Below, piece by piece: positions 4,665-11,382 of a stretch of 12,347 bases of DNA; the stretch's first letter is position 1, and the number at the start of each line of letters is the position of its first letter. The stretch is from Massilia sp. Its GTDB lineage: Bacteria; Pseudomonadota; Gammaproteobacteria; Burkholderiales; Burkholderiaceae_D. The notes under the pieces were generated by a model, which saw nothing but the letters and a program-made list of their open reading frames with translations, searched no databases and was not told the origin of the DNA. Where the stretch lies: the NCBI GenBank assembly GCA_003484545.1, contig DNCF01000225.1:1-12347 (forward strand), read 5' to 3'. The position numbers and the translations under genes were made by a program.

Positions 4665-7517
4665 GTGTCCAAATTCATTCCGATGGCGCTGCTGGCGCTG
4701 TCCGCACCCGTGCTCGCGTTGCCGGCCGCCGCCGCGCCGGCCAAGCCCGCCCCCGCCGCCGGCAACGACGTCCTGCCCTTCAAGGCGACCGAAAAAACCC
4801 TTGCCAACGGCCTGAAGATCATCGTGGTGCCGACCGGCTTCCCGAACCTGGTGTCGGTGACGATCCCGGTGCAGACTGGTTCGCGTAACGAGGTCGAGCC
4901 GGGCAAGTCGGGCTTCGCCCACTTCTTCGAACACATGATGTTCCGCGGTACGCCAAGCTATCCTCCCGCGAAGTACCAGGAAGTGATCACCAAGGCCGGC
5001 GCGCGCCAGAACGCCTACACCAGCGACGACCTCACCAATTACTACACCACCTTCGCCAAGGAAGACCTGGAGACGGTGCTGAAGGTCGAGGCCGACCGTT
5101 TCCAGCACCTGTCGTACCCGATCGAAGCCTTCAAGACCGAATCGCGCGCCGTGCTGGGCGAATACAATAAGAACAGCGCGAACCCGATGCAGAAGCTGTT
5201 CGAAGTGCAGCGCGACGCCGCCTTCACCACCCACACCTACAAGCACACGACCATGGGCTTCCTCAAGGATATCGAGGACATGCCCAACCAGTACGAATAC
5301 TCGAAGGTCTTCTTCGACCGCTGGTACCGTCCCGAGAAGACCACCATCATCGTGGCCGGCGACGTCGAGCCGCAGAAAGCCATTGCCCTGGTCGAGAAAT
5401 ACTGGTCGAAGTGGAAGAAAGGCAGCTACAACGCGCCGGTGCCGGCCGAGCCCGCACCGCGCGGCGCCCAGTACCGCCACGTGCCGTGGCCGGCTCCGAC
5501 CCTGCCGCTGGTGACCGTCGCCTTCCGCTCCCCGGCCTTCTCCGACACCATGAAGGACCAGGCGGCGCTGTCGATGCTGCTCTCGCTGTCCTTCGGCCCG
5601 ACTTCGCCGCTCTACAAGCGCCTGGTGCAGGACGAGCAGAAGGTCGACCAGCTGTTCGACTACACGCCGAACCGCGTCGACCCGACCCTGGCGACCATCG
5701 GCGCGCGCGTCAAGAAGCCGGCCGACGCGCTGTACGTGCGCGACGCCATCCTGCAGACCGTCGCCAGCCTGCGCGACACCCCGGTGAGCGAGAAGGAACT
5801 CGCGGACGCGAAGTCGGCGAACAAGTACGGCCTGGTGCGCTCGCTCGACAACACCGAGCAGATCGCGGCGACGCTCGCGTCCTACGTGCACTTCAACCGT
5901 TCCTACGGCACCCTGAACCGCTATTACCGCCTGGTCGACAGCCTGACCCCGGCCGACCTGCAGGCCGCGGCCCGCAAGTACCTGGTCGACGACGGCATGG
6001 TCGTCACCACCCTGGCCCACGACGCCCTGCCCCAGGGCATCGAGGCGCTGCCGAAACTGACGACGCTGGCGCCCAAGGCCGCCGACGCGAAGTTCGACGT
6101 GCTGGTCCAGAAGTCCGCCCTGCCGCAGGTGCGCTTCAAGCTGCTGTTCGCGGCCGGCTCGGCGCACGACCCGCAGGGCAAGGAAGGCCTGGCGGCCCTG
6201 ACCGCTTCGATGGTCGCCGAAGCCGGCTCGCGCGAGCGCAAGATCGACGAGATCACCAAGTCCCTGTTCCCGCTGGCCGGCAGCTTCGCCGACCAGGTCG
6301 ACAAGGAAATGACCACCTTTACCGGTTCCATCCACAAGGACAAGTGGGGCGAGTTCCTGGACATCGCGCTGCCGATGCTGCTCGAGCCGGGCTTCCGCGA
6401 GGAAGACTTCCGCCGCCTGAAGGACGCGCAGAAGAACGCCCTGGTGCTCGACCTGAAGGACAATAACGAGGAAGAGTTCGGCAAGGAGCGCCTGCAGACC
6501 AACGTCTATGCCGGCACGCCCTACGGCCACCCGGTGCTGGGCACGGTGAAAGGCATCGAATCGATCACCCTGGACGACGTGAAAGCCTTCTACCGCCAGG
6601 CCTACACGCAAGGCGCGGTGCGCGTCGGCATCTCGGGCGACGTCAGCGACGCCATGATCGCCGGCCTGAAGACCGCCCTGGCGCGCCTGCCGCAAGGCGC
6701 CGGCCTGCCCGCGACCGCCGTGCCCCAGGGCCGCAAGCCGCAGGGCCTGGAAGTCGAGATCATCGAGAAGAACACCCGCGCGACCGCGATTTCCTTCGGC
6801 CTGCCGCTGGAGGTGACGCGCCGCCATCCGGACTTCCCGGCCCTGTGGCTGGCCAAGACCTGGCTCGGCGAACACCGCGCCTCGAGCGGCCAGCTCTACC
6901 AGCGCGTGCGCGAACTGCGCGGCCTGAACTACGGCGACTACGCCTACATCGAAGCCTTCCCGGGCGGCATGTACGGCTTCTTCCCGCGTCCGAACCTGGG
7001 CCGCAAGGCGCAGTTGTTCGAAGTCTGGATCCGTCCGGTGGCGCCGCAGAACGCCCACTTCGCCCTGCGCCTGGCGCTGTCCGAACTGGGCAAGCTGGTC
7101 GACAACGGCATGAGCCAGCAGGACTTCGAGACCACCCGCGACTACCTGATGAAGAACGTGTTCGTGATGACCGCGACCCAGGACCAGCGTCTCGGCTACG
7201 CCCTGGACTCGCAATGGTACGGTACCCCGGAATTCACCCAGATGATGCGCGACGGCCTGGCCAGGCTGACCGTGGCCGACGTCAACGCGGCGATCCGCAA
7301 GCACATTTCGGCGCAGAACCTGTCGGTGGTGTTCATCACCAAGGACGCGGCCGGCCTGAAGCAGGCGCTGGTCTCGGACGCCTTCTCGCCGATCAAGTAC
7401 GACGCGGCCAAGCCGCAGGCGGTGCTGGACGAGGACCAGGCGATCGGCAACATGAAGCTCGGCATCAAGGCCGAGAACGTGAAGATCACGCCGGCGGCGC
7501 AGGCATTCGCCGAGTAA
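4665..7517 (+). CDS. Exported two-domain M16 family zinc metallopeptidase (pitrilysin/insulinase-like)
   Basis: A protein of 950 residues from GTG 4665, which has AAGGAGA at 4 bases; an ATG 48 bases upstream in frame has no SD and would precede the signal peptide. Residues 1-24 (MSKFIPMALLALSAPVLALP, then Ala-rich) are a signal peptide, so the enzyme is periplasmic. The first M16 domain (about 40-260) holds the inverted zinc motif HFFEH (His86, Glu89, His90) and the third ligand Glu166 in VLGEYNKN. The second half (about 480-930) begins VRFKLLFAAGSAHDPQGKEG, lacks HxxEH, and contains RELRGLNYGDYAY (749-761), the Arg/Tyr substrate-binding motif of the non-catalytic partner domain. Known family members degrade peptides in a clamshell chamber. 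The substrate is unknown, and there is no peptidase partner gene adjacent. A strong terminator follows. Confidence 0.95.
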   Translation: MSKFIPMALLALSAPVLALPAAAAPAKPAPAAGNDVLPFKATEKTLANGLKIIVVPTGFPNLVSVTIPVQTGSRNEVEPGKSGFAHFFEHMMFRGTPSYPPAKYQEVITKAGARQNAYTSDDLTNYYTTFAKEDLETVLKVEADRFQHLSYPIEAFKTESRAVLGEYNKNSANPMQKLFEVQRDAAFTTHTYKHTTMGFLKDIEDMPNQYEYSKVFFDRWYRPEKTTIIVAGDVEPQKAIALVEKYWSKWKKGSYNAPVPAEPAPRGAQYRHVPWPAPTLPLVTVAFRSPAFSDTMKDQAALSMLLSLSFGPTSPLYKRLVQDEQKVDQLFDYTPNRVDPTLATIGARVKKPADALYVRDAILQTVASLRDTPVSEKELADAKSANKYGLVRSLDNTEQIAATLASYVHFNRSYGTLNRYYRLVDSLTPADLQAAARKYLVDDGMVVTTLAHDALPQGIEALPKLTTLAPKAADAKFDVLVQKSALPQVRFKLLFAAGSAHDPQGKEGLAALTASMVAEAGSRERKIDEITKSLFPLAGSFADQVDKEMTTFTGSIHKDKWGEFLDIALPMLLEPGFREEDFRRLKDAQKNALVLDLKDNNEEEFGKERLQTNVYAGTPYGHPVLGTVKGIESITLDDVKAFYRQAYTQGAVRVGISGDVSDAMIAGLKTALARLPQGAGLPATAVPQGRKPQGLEVEIIEKNTRATAISFGLPLEVTRRHPDFPALWLAKTWLGEHRASSGQLYQRVRELRGLNYGDYAYIEAFPGGMYGFFPRPNLGRKAQLFEVWIRPVAPQNAHFALRLALSELGKLVDNGMSQQDFETTRDYLMKNVFVMTATQDQRLGYALDSQWYGTPEFTQMMRDGLARLTVADVNAAIRKHISAQNLSVVFITKDAAGLKQALVSDAFSPIKYDAAKPQAVLDEDQAIGNMKLGIKAENVKITPAAQAFAE

Positions 7518-7542
7518 GCGCAGCAGGAAATACGGAGCAGGT

Positions 7543-7597
7543 TTAGCCCGGCTAACGAACATCCAACTTCGGTAAGCCGGGCTTAAGCAGCCGGCTG
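7543..7597. repeat. Paired 13-bp palindromes and a GC dyad after the M16 gene
   Basis: TTAGCC-C-GGCTAA (7543-7555) and TAAGCC-G-GGCTTA (7573-7585) are each palindromes about a central base, 30 bases apart. They can also pair with each other through AGCCCGGCT/AGCCGGGCT (9 bp, 21-base loop). The palindrome CAGCCGGCTG follows at 7588-7597. They lie between the M16 stop and the terminator. They may form RNA 3' structures or protein sites; neither is proven. Confidence 0.45.
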
Positions 7598-7608
7598 TGG
7601 CCGGCAAC

Positions 7609-7640
7609 ACAAAGGGCGCCCTCGGGCGCCCTTTGTTCTT
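7609..7640. terminator. Strong bidirectional intrinsic terminator between convergent genes
   Basis: ACAAAGGGCGCCC at 7609-7621 and GGGCGCCCTTTGT at 7624-7636 form a perfect 13-bp stem around a TC (effectively CTCG) loop. The plus-strand 3' side is TTTGTTCTT, and the minus-strand side likewise ends CTTTGTGTT. The symmetrical A/T ends let it stop both the M16 gene transcript and the opposing YsnF-like operon. Confidence 0.88.
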
Positions 7641-7658
7641 CATGCCGAGCCCGCCGCG

Positions 7659-7678
7659 CCGCCGGCGCGCGCCGGCGG
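7659..7678. repeat. 20-bp perfect GC palindrome
   Basis: CCGCCGGCGC at 7659-7668 is followed directly by its reverse complement at 7669-7678. It contains only G and C and has no T-tract on either side. It lies between the bidirectional terminator and the 11-bp repeats, in the 3' region of the minus-strand YsnF-like gene. It could be an extra transcript-end hairpin. Confidence 0.55.
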
Positions 7679-7695
7679 AAAGCGGCAAAACTGGA

Positions 7696-7750
7696 TCAAC
7701 TCGGAGTCAACTTCGAGTCAACTTCGAGTCAACTCGGAGTCAACTCAGGA
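7696..7750. repeat. 11-bp tandem repeat array, five units
   Basis: Units begin at 7696, 7707, 7718, 7729 and 7740. Units 1 and 4 are TCAACTCGGAG, units 2 and 3 are TCAACTTCGAG, and unit 5 is a degenerate TCAACTCAGGA. On the minus strand each reads as a TTGACTC-containing unit. The period matches one helical turn. The array begins in the last two codons and stop of the YsnF-like gene and is otherwise non-coding; 11 is not a multiple of three. Confidence 0.9.
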
Positions 7751-9406
7751 AGTCATGCGGTCCCAGCCATGACGGACGGCCGCCTTCATGTTTTCCCAGG
7801 TCGAACCGGTCTTGCCGGCGTTCTGCTTTTCCCAGTTGCTGCGCAGGTCGGGTTCGACCTCGTCCCACGGGCGATTACGGTACAGGTCGCTGTTGCGCAT
7901 CTGCGAGCCATAGCTGTAGGCCGGCTTGTACTGGTCGTAGTCGCCGCCCATGCTGCTGTAGGTGGCGTTGTAGTGGTTGCGGTAGTAGGAATCGTCGTCG
8001 TCCGAGGTCATGCGATCCCAGCCGTGACGCACTGCCGCCTTCATCTTTTCCCAGGTCGAACCGGTCTTGTTGCCGGCACGGGTGGCCCAGTCGCTGGACA
8101 GGTCGGACTCGACGTCGTCCCACTTGCGGCCGCTATACTTCTGGTTGCGCGCCATTTCCGAGCCATAGCTGTAGGCCGGGGCATAGTCGTCGTACGAGGC
8201 GCCGGTGGTGCCGTAGTTGCTGGTGAAGTGGTTGCGGTAGTAATCGTCGTCGCTCATCATGCTCGAGCGCGCCGAACCGGCACCGAGCTGCTCGACCTCG
8301 ACTTCGGTGTGGCGCACCGTGTCGTTGATCTGCTGCTCGCGCTGGGTGACCTCCTTGTTGATCATGACTTCCTCGACCACGCGCGCCGATTTCTCGACCA
8401 CGGCTTCCTCGGCCGTTTCACGCATTTCGATCGACTGCTCCTTGAAGGCGGTGCTGTCGGCGCTGCTGATCGGCTCATCCACGGTGCGGCGCTGGACGTT
8501 CACGTGCTCTTCGCGCAGGCCGATCGACTCGTTGACCGGGGTTTCGACCACGCGCGAGAACACGCGCACGCCGCCGCGCTGCACTTCGCGCTTGCCGATC
8601 TTCAGCTGTTCCTGCACCACCGGGATAGCGGCGCTGCTGGTGTCGCGCTGCTGCGAGCCGGTCAGCGTGGAATCCTGGAGCCTGGTGCTCGCGGCCGAAC
8701 CCTCGAGCGAGGAGCCCTGCAGCGAGGCGCCGCTGGATGCCGTCGACCCGGTCGAGGCCGAGGTGCTTGCGCCCATGCTGGTCTGCAGGTTGCCGCTGCC
8801 GCTGCCGTAGGTGCCGCGGCTCAGTTCGTCGTTGGAGGACATCGGCTCCTGGTAGGTCGTGCCCATCGGGTTCGGATCGTTCAGCGACTGCTGGTTCAGC
8901 GGCAGGCGGTCGTTCTCGGACTGCATCGACAGCGAGGAGCCCTGCTGCAGGCCGCCCGCGCCGACGCCCATCACGCCCGCGCCCGGCGAGTTCATGTTGC
9001 CCATGCCGGCGCCGCTGGCCCATTTTTCGGACTGCTCGTCGATGTCGACCGGGCCATAGCGCTCGACGATGTCGGCGGCGCGCTCGACTTCGGGCTCGCT
9101 GTCGGTGTTCACGGTCAGCACGTGGCTGCCGCGTTCGATCGCGGTGCTGTACTTGGCATGGTGCTCGCTGTTGTCGGTGCCGAAGATGTCGCTGAAGAAG
9201 TTCTTGATGCTGGTGCCGATGCCGGGTTCGCTGTCGGCGTCGGTGGTGGTGGTGGTCGTGGTGGCGCCGGAGGCCGCGATCGACGGATCCTCGTTGCCGT
9301 GCGACAGGCGCACATCCTCGCGCGAAAAGCCCGAGGACAGCAGTTCATTCTGCGCGTTGACGGCGTCGTTGTGATTGTCGAAGACAGCTATCAGGGTATG
9401 TTGCAT
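7745..9406 (-). CDS. YsnF/AvaK-type (DUF2382) stress protein with GSP17M-like N-terminus and duplicated C-terminal domain
   Basis: A protein of 553 residues. The start chosen is ATG 9406 (MQHTLIAVFD), 6 bases after GGAGGA at 9418-9413; two in-frame ATGs upstream at 9412 and 9424 overlap or precede that SD. Residues 1-120 resemble the general stress protein 17M-type alpha/beta domain (IAVFDNHNDAVNAQNELLSSGF, later GSHVLTVNTDSEPEVERAADIVERYG), interrupted by a seven-Thr run (49-55). Residues 130-258 are a Gly/Ser/Gln/Met-rich low-complexity linker. Residues about 261-374 are DUF2382 (IPVVQEQLKIGKREVQRGGVR). Residues 389-468 and 474-553 are two 80-residue Tyr/Trp-rich repeats, each ending KMKAAVRHGWDRMTS or NMKAAVRHGWDRMTS. 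No signal peptide or membrane helix is seen. Family members are linked to desiccation, oxidative or general stress, but a biochemical role is not known. Confidence 0.9.
   Translation of the reverse strand: MQHTLIAVFDNHNDAVNAQNELLSSGFSREDVRLSHGNEDPSIAASGATTTTTTTDADSEPGIGTSIKNFFSDIFGTDNSEHHAKYSTAIERGSHVLTVNTDSEPEVERAADIVERYGPVDIDEQSEKWASGAGMGNMNSPGAGVMGVGAGGLQQGSSLSMQSENDRLPLNQQSLNDPNPMGTTYQEPMSSNDELSRGTYGSGSGNLQTSMGASTSASTGSTASSGASLQGSSLEGSAASTRLQDSTLTGSQQRDTSSAAIPVVQEQLKIGKREVQRGGVRVFSRVVETPVNESIGLREEHVNVQRRTVDEPISSADSTAFKEQSIEMRETAEEAVVEKSARVVEEVMINKEVTQREQQINDTVRHTEVEVEQLGAGSARSSMMSDDDYYRNHFTSNYGTTGASYDDYAPAYSYGSEMARNQKYSGRKWDDVESDLSSDWATRAGNKTGSTWEKMKAAVRHGWDRMTSDDDDSYYRNHYNATYSSMGGDYDQYKPAYSYGSQMRNSDLYRNRPWDEVEPDLRSNWEKQNAGKTGSTWENMKAAVRHGWDRMTS
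7748..8242 (-). repeat. Two in-frame 240-bp repeats coding the C-terminal domain pair
   Basis: Bases 8003-8242 and 7748-7987 (minus strand) encode equal-length 80-residue copies starting YYRNH and ending RHGWDRMTS, separated by a short Asp-rich linker (DDDDS). Shared blocks include PAYSYGS, a W-D-D/E-V-E-x-D-L core, and KTGSTWE followed by MKAAVRHGWDRMTS. The 3' ends of the copies are also very similar at DNA level, so a tandem gene-internal duplication is clear. Confidence 0.92.
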
Positions 9407-9431
9407 GATCATTCCTCCAGACATTGGTGAA

Positions 9432-9857
9432 TCATTTCGTTGGCGGGTTCCCGGATTCGTCGAAGCGTTCGACGCTGACCTGCTCGGCCTTCAGGACCAC
9501 CTCCTGCTGGTGATGGTCCTCGCGGCGGATCCGGGTGATATGGAGCTCTTCCTTGATGCGGATGCGGCGCTCGACCACCAGCACTTCCTCGAGAATCGGC
9601 ACGACCAGCGTGTCGCCATCGTGGCGGGTGGTGGGCGCCTCTTCAAGCGCGACGATGCGGTCGACCGCGACGTGCCGGACCTCCACCTCGTCGCGCCCGA
9701 GGCGCTCGTCGATGGTGACCGGCTGCTCGACCACGGTCTTGTGGACGCGCACGCCGCGCCCGGTGTCGACCGTCCGGGTGCCGACCGCGAGCTGTTCCGC
9801 GACGACGGGGATCCGCAAGGGATCCTCTCCAGTTGGGTCCGACGGGTTTCCTGCCAT
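9432..9857 (-). CDS. Stand-alone DUF2382 (YsnF/AvaK-type) protein
   Basis: A protein of 141 residues consisting almost wholly of the DUF2382 domain: IPVVAEQLAVGTRTVDTGRGVRV (about 16-38), VVEQPVTIDERLGRDEVEVRHVAVDR (42-67), then EEVLVVERRIRIKEELHITR (about 89-108) and an end rich in charged strands. It shows the alternating beta-strand, Glu/Arg-rich pattern of the family. No signal peptide or membrane segment is seen. It lies 25 bases upstream of the larger DUF2382 gene on the same strand, so the two are very likely co-transcribed and may work together. A CGGAGT lies about 8 bases before the ATG. The function of the domain is not established; homologues occur in stress-resistant bacteria. Confidence 0.88.
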   Translation of the reverse strand: MAGNPSDPTGEDPLRIPVVAEQLAVGTRTVDTGRGVRVHKTVVEQPVTIDERLGRDEVEVRHVAVDRIVALEEAPTTRHDGDTLVVPILEEVLVVERRIRIKEELHITRIRREDHHQQEVVLKAEQVSVERFDESGNPPTK

Positions 9858-9935
9858 GGGTGTGACTCCGTGAAGTTGCTGACGCGAGACCAGATCAGCT
9901 TACTCCAAACGGGTGGGGGCTAGCGCACCATTGAC

Positions 9936-9958
9936 CCTCGTAAACGGATGAGGTTTTT
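9936..9958 (+). terminator. Terminator-like hairpin with T5 on the plus strand, no sense gene upstream
   Basis: CCTCGT (9936-9941) and ATGAGG (9948-9953) form a 6-bp stem with one G-U pair around AAACGG, followed directly by five T (9954-9958). It is oriented to stop plus-strand transcription, yet only minus-strand genes lie on its left back to 7745. It may limit antisense transcripts over the DUF2382 operon, or be chance. The stem is short, so confidence is low. Confidence 0.3.
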
Positions 9959-10081
9959 GGGCACTGGATTTCGCGCGGCGCCAGTCTGGATCGGCGCTCG
10001 TGCGGAAAGGAGGAAGGAAGGAGGCGCGGCGGCCCGCGGCGCGGAAGAGGCCGATGACGGGGCCGGAATGCGACAGCAAGC

Positions 10082-10099
10082 GGGCGCCCGAAGGGCCCC
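10082..10099 (-). terminator. Possible hairpin after the small conserved-type gene
   Basis: On the plus strand GGGCGCCC (10082-10089), loop GAA, and GGGCCCC (10093-10099) form a stem of about seven G-C pairs with one bulge. It lies 20 bases after the stop of the minus-strand 89-residue gene. No T-run follows, so it is a weak terminator at best. The 9858-10118 gap also holds a 21-base purine-only run at 10004-10024 without a recognised role. Confidence 0.35.
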
Positions 10100-10118
10100 T
10101 GCCTGCCGGGACGAGTGC

Positions 10119-10388
10119 TTAATTGAAGGGATTGTCGATCTGCTGCACGTCGGGCGGCGGCAGGCGTTCCGGCAGCTCCTGGCCTTCGAGCTTGCCGACG
10201 ACGTCGCCGAGCAGCGCGTGCAGGCGGCGCGCCAGCGCCAGGCCGGCCTGGTCCAGCGTCAGGTCGACGTCGCCCGACAGCGTGATGCGATCGAGCCGGT
10301 TCTCGATCATCAGGTCGCCGACGTGGACGACGTCGGCTTCGTTCGCGAACGGCACAAAGGTCTTTTCGGCTTTCTTCTTGGCGGTCAT
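10119..10388 (-). CDS. Small uncharacterised protein, 89 residues
   Basis: The protein begins MTAKKKAEKTFVPFANEADVV and contains ENRLDRITLSGDVDLTLDQAGLALARRLHALLGDVV, then a Pro-rich, acidic tail ending DNPFN. The pattern (short basic N-terminus, a beta-rich LMIENRLDRITLSGDVDLT stretch, then a long amphipathic helix at about 47-67) resembles conserved hypothetical proteins of betaproteobacteria, although no named domain is recognised. It has no signal peptide, so it is cytoplasmic. It starts 28 bases after the nuclease stop on the same strand with an AAAGGA SD about 6 bases before the ATG, so it is probably co-transcribed. Function is unknown. A role as partner or inhibitor of the nuclease is only a guess from position. 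Confidence 0.85.
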   Translation of the reverse strand: MTAKKKAEKTFVPFANEADVVHVGDLMIENRLDRITLSGDVDLTLDQAGLALARRLHALLGDVVGKLEGQELPERLPPPDVQQIDNPFN

Positions 10389-10416
10389 GGTGGTCCTTTC
10401 TGGGCGGTGGCGGCGC

Positions 10417-11196
10417 TCACGACGAGCGCTGTTTCTTCTGGCGGATCTTCGGCAGCTTCAGCATGCGCTCCTTCTGCTTCTGGCTCAGCGAGGGCAGGAA
10501 CTCGATGCCGACGATGCGTTCGAGCTCGGCCACGGGGATCACGTGGATCTCGGCGTTGGCGCGGTTCTCGGTGAACCAGGCGGCGGCCGCCTTCTGGCGC
10601 GGGCTGTACACCACCTTGTACAGGTGGCTGGGCACGATCACGTTGCCGACCTTGCGCAGGTTGGTGCCGAGGAAGGCCGGGCCGGTGATCACGTAGAGCT
10701 GCCCTTCCTTCTTCGCCATCTTGCGCACCGCGCCTTCGATCGGCGCCCAGATGTGACGGTTGTGGTCACTGTCCTGGGGCACCATGTTGGCCAGCGTGAA
10801 GCTCTCGCGCTGGCTGCGGCGGTCCGGCATGTCGGCGTTCGGCGCCAGGTGGCCGCGGTCGAAGCCGCTGCGCGCGTAATCGGACAGTTCGGCGCGCTGG
10901 GAGCGCGGCAGGCGCGATTCGGCGTGGAAGTCGTTGTCGCGTTTCAGCCCCTGGGCCGCCTCGACGTTCTCGGCGCGCAGGTGCTCGGCCGACCACAGCG
11001 GCGTGCGCGTCACGCCCGAATGCATGACGCCGAACACGCCGTAGCACAGTTCGCGCGTCGCCGTGGCCAGCTTCGGGTTGCGGATCTCGGGTGCGCGCCC
11101 GTCGACGTAATGATCGGGACAGCCGGTGGCGCCGGCCAGGCCGGGGAGGAGCAGTGCGCCGGCAACGGCAAGGGCGCTGATGAATCTGGATAGCAT
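10417..11196 (-). CDS. Secreted DNA/RNA non-specific endonuclease (NUC1/Serratia nuclease family)
   Basis: A protein of 259 residues from ATG 11196. Residues 1-22 (MLSRFISALAVAGALLLPGLAG) form a clear signal peptide, so the enzyme is exported; in-frame ATGs upstream at 11229 and 11313 would add residues before it. The active site is DRGHLAPNADM (113-123) with general base His116. NMVPQDSDHNRHIWAPIE (137-154) matches the Serratia block NxxPQxxDxN: Asn146 is the expected Mg ligand and Glu154 the conserved acidic residue. Cys26 and Cys51 could form a disulphide in the periplasm. The C-terminus is very basic (KQKERMLKLPKIRQKKQRSS), useful for binding nucleic acid. No strong SD precedes the ATG. 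Such enzymes cut DNA and RNA for nutrient uptake or defence. The small 89-residue gene follows. Confidence 0.94.
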   Translation of the reverse strand: MLSRFISALAVAGALLLPGLAGATGCPDHYVDGRAPEIRNPKLATATRELCYGVFGVMHSGVTRTPLWSAEHLRAENVEAAQGLKRDNDFHAESRLPRSQRAELSDYARSGFDRGHLAPNADMPDRRSQRESFTLANMVPQDSDHNRHIWAPIEGAVRKMAKKEGQLYVITGPAFLGTNLRKVGNVIVPSHLYKVVYSPRQKAAAAWFTENRANAEIHVIPVAELERIVGIEFLPSLSQKQKERMLKLPKIRQKKQRSS

Positions 11197-11350
11197 GTGT
11201 GCAGCAGAAAGAATGTGGCGGGGCCGCATTGTAGCCGACACAGAATCACCCGCCCAAGTTCCCGTTCGCGCTGCCGCCAACCTGCCCCGGGGGCCGCACG
11301 ATTGGAAGTGCATTGTCGAGTGGAATACTCTAGAATACCCGCTCTTTTGA

Positions 11351-11368
11351 TAACATTCCGTAACGGAA
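11351..11368 (+). promoter_or_regulatory. Operator-like dyad over a candidate promoter of the regulator/DUF5985 operon
   Basis: TTCCGT-A-ACGGAA at 11356-11368 is a perfect 13-bp dyad, ending 14 bases before the ATG at 11383. TGATAACAT just upstream resembles an extended -10 (TG-N-TAACAT, hexamer 11351-11356) whose last base overlaps the dyad, so a protein bound there would block initiation. The first gene encodes a winged-helix-like protein, so autoregulation is attractive but inferred. A TAGAAT at 11331-11336 is an alternative -10, and GAATAC is repeated 10 bases apart (11323-11328 and 11333-11338). Confidence 0.5.
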
Positions 11369-11382
11369 ACAAACGACCGTCA

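Noticed and set aside
3528..7688. A 1386-codon open frame on the minus strand opposite the GGDEF and M16 genes
   Set aside because: Its sequence is rich in Arg, Gln, His, Val and Gly, typical of an antisense shadow in GC-rich DNA. It crosses the intergenic regions and a terminator, has no domain, and the plus-strand genes show complete families.
7769..9430. A 553-codon plus-strand open frame opposite the large DUF2382 gene
   Set aside because: Same length as the real gene by antisense bias, Val/Ala/Arg-rich without motifs. The minus strand has the SD and recognised domains.
10004..10024. 21-base purine-only tract containing two SD-like AGGAGG
   Set aside because: No credible reading frame follows it on the plus strand. 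It may have structural effects, but nothing in the sequence supports a function.
10054..10122. A 22-residue plus-strand frame after an AGAGG and the purine run
   Set aside because: Too short, SD spacing poor, composition Gly/Pro-rich and overlapping the end of the minus-strand 89-residue gene.
11197..11313. N-terminal extension of the nuclease
   Set aside because: The signal peptide begins at ATG 11196; the extension has no SD and would bury it.
11197..11382. N-terminal extension of the winged-helix-like protein
   Set aside because: Arg/Ser/Pro-rich sequence without SD that would run through the likely promoter and operator and overlap the upstream region of the nuclease.
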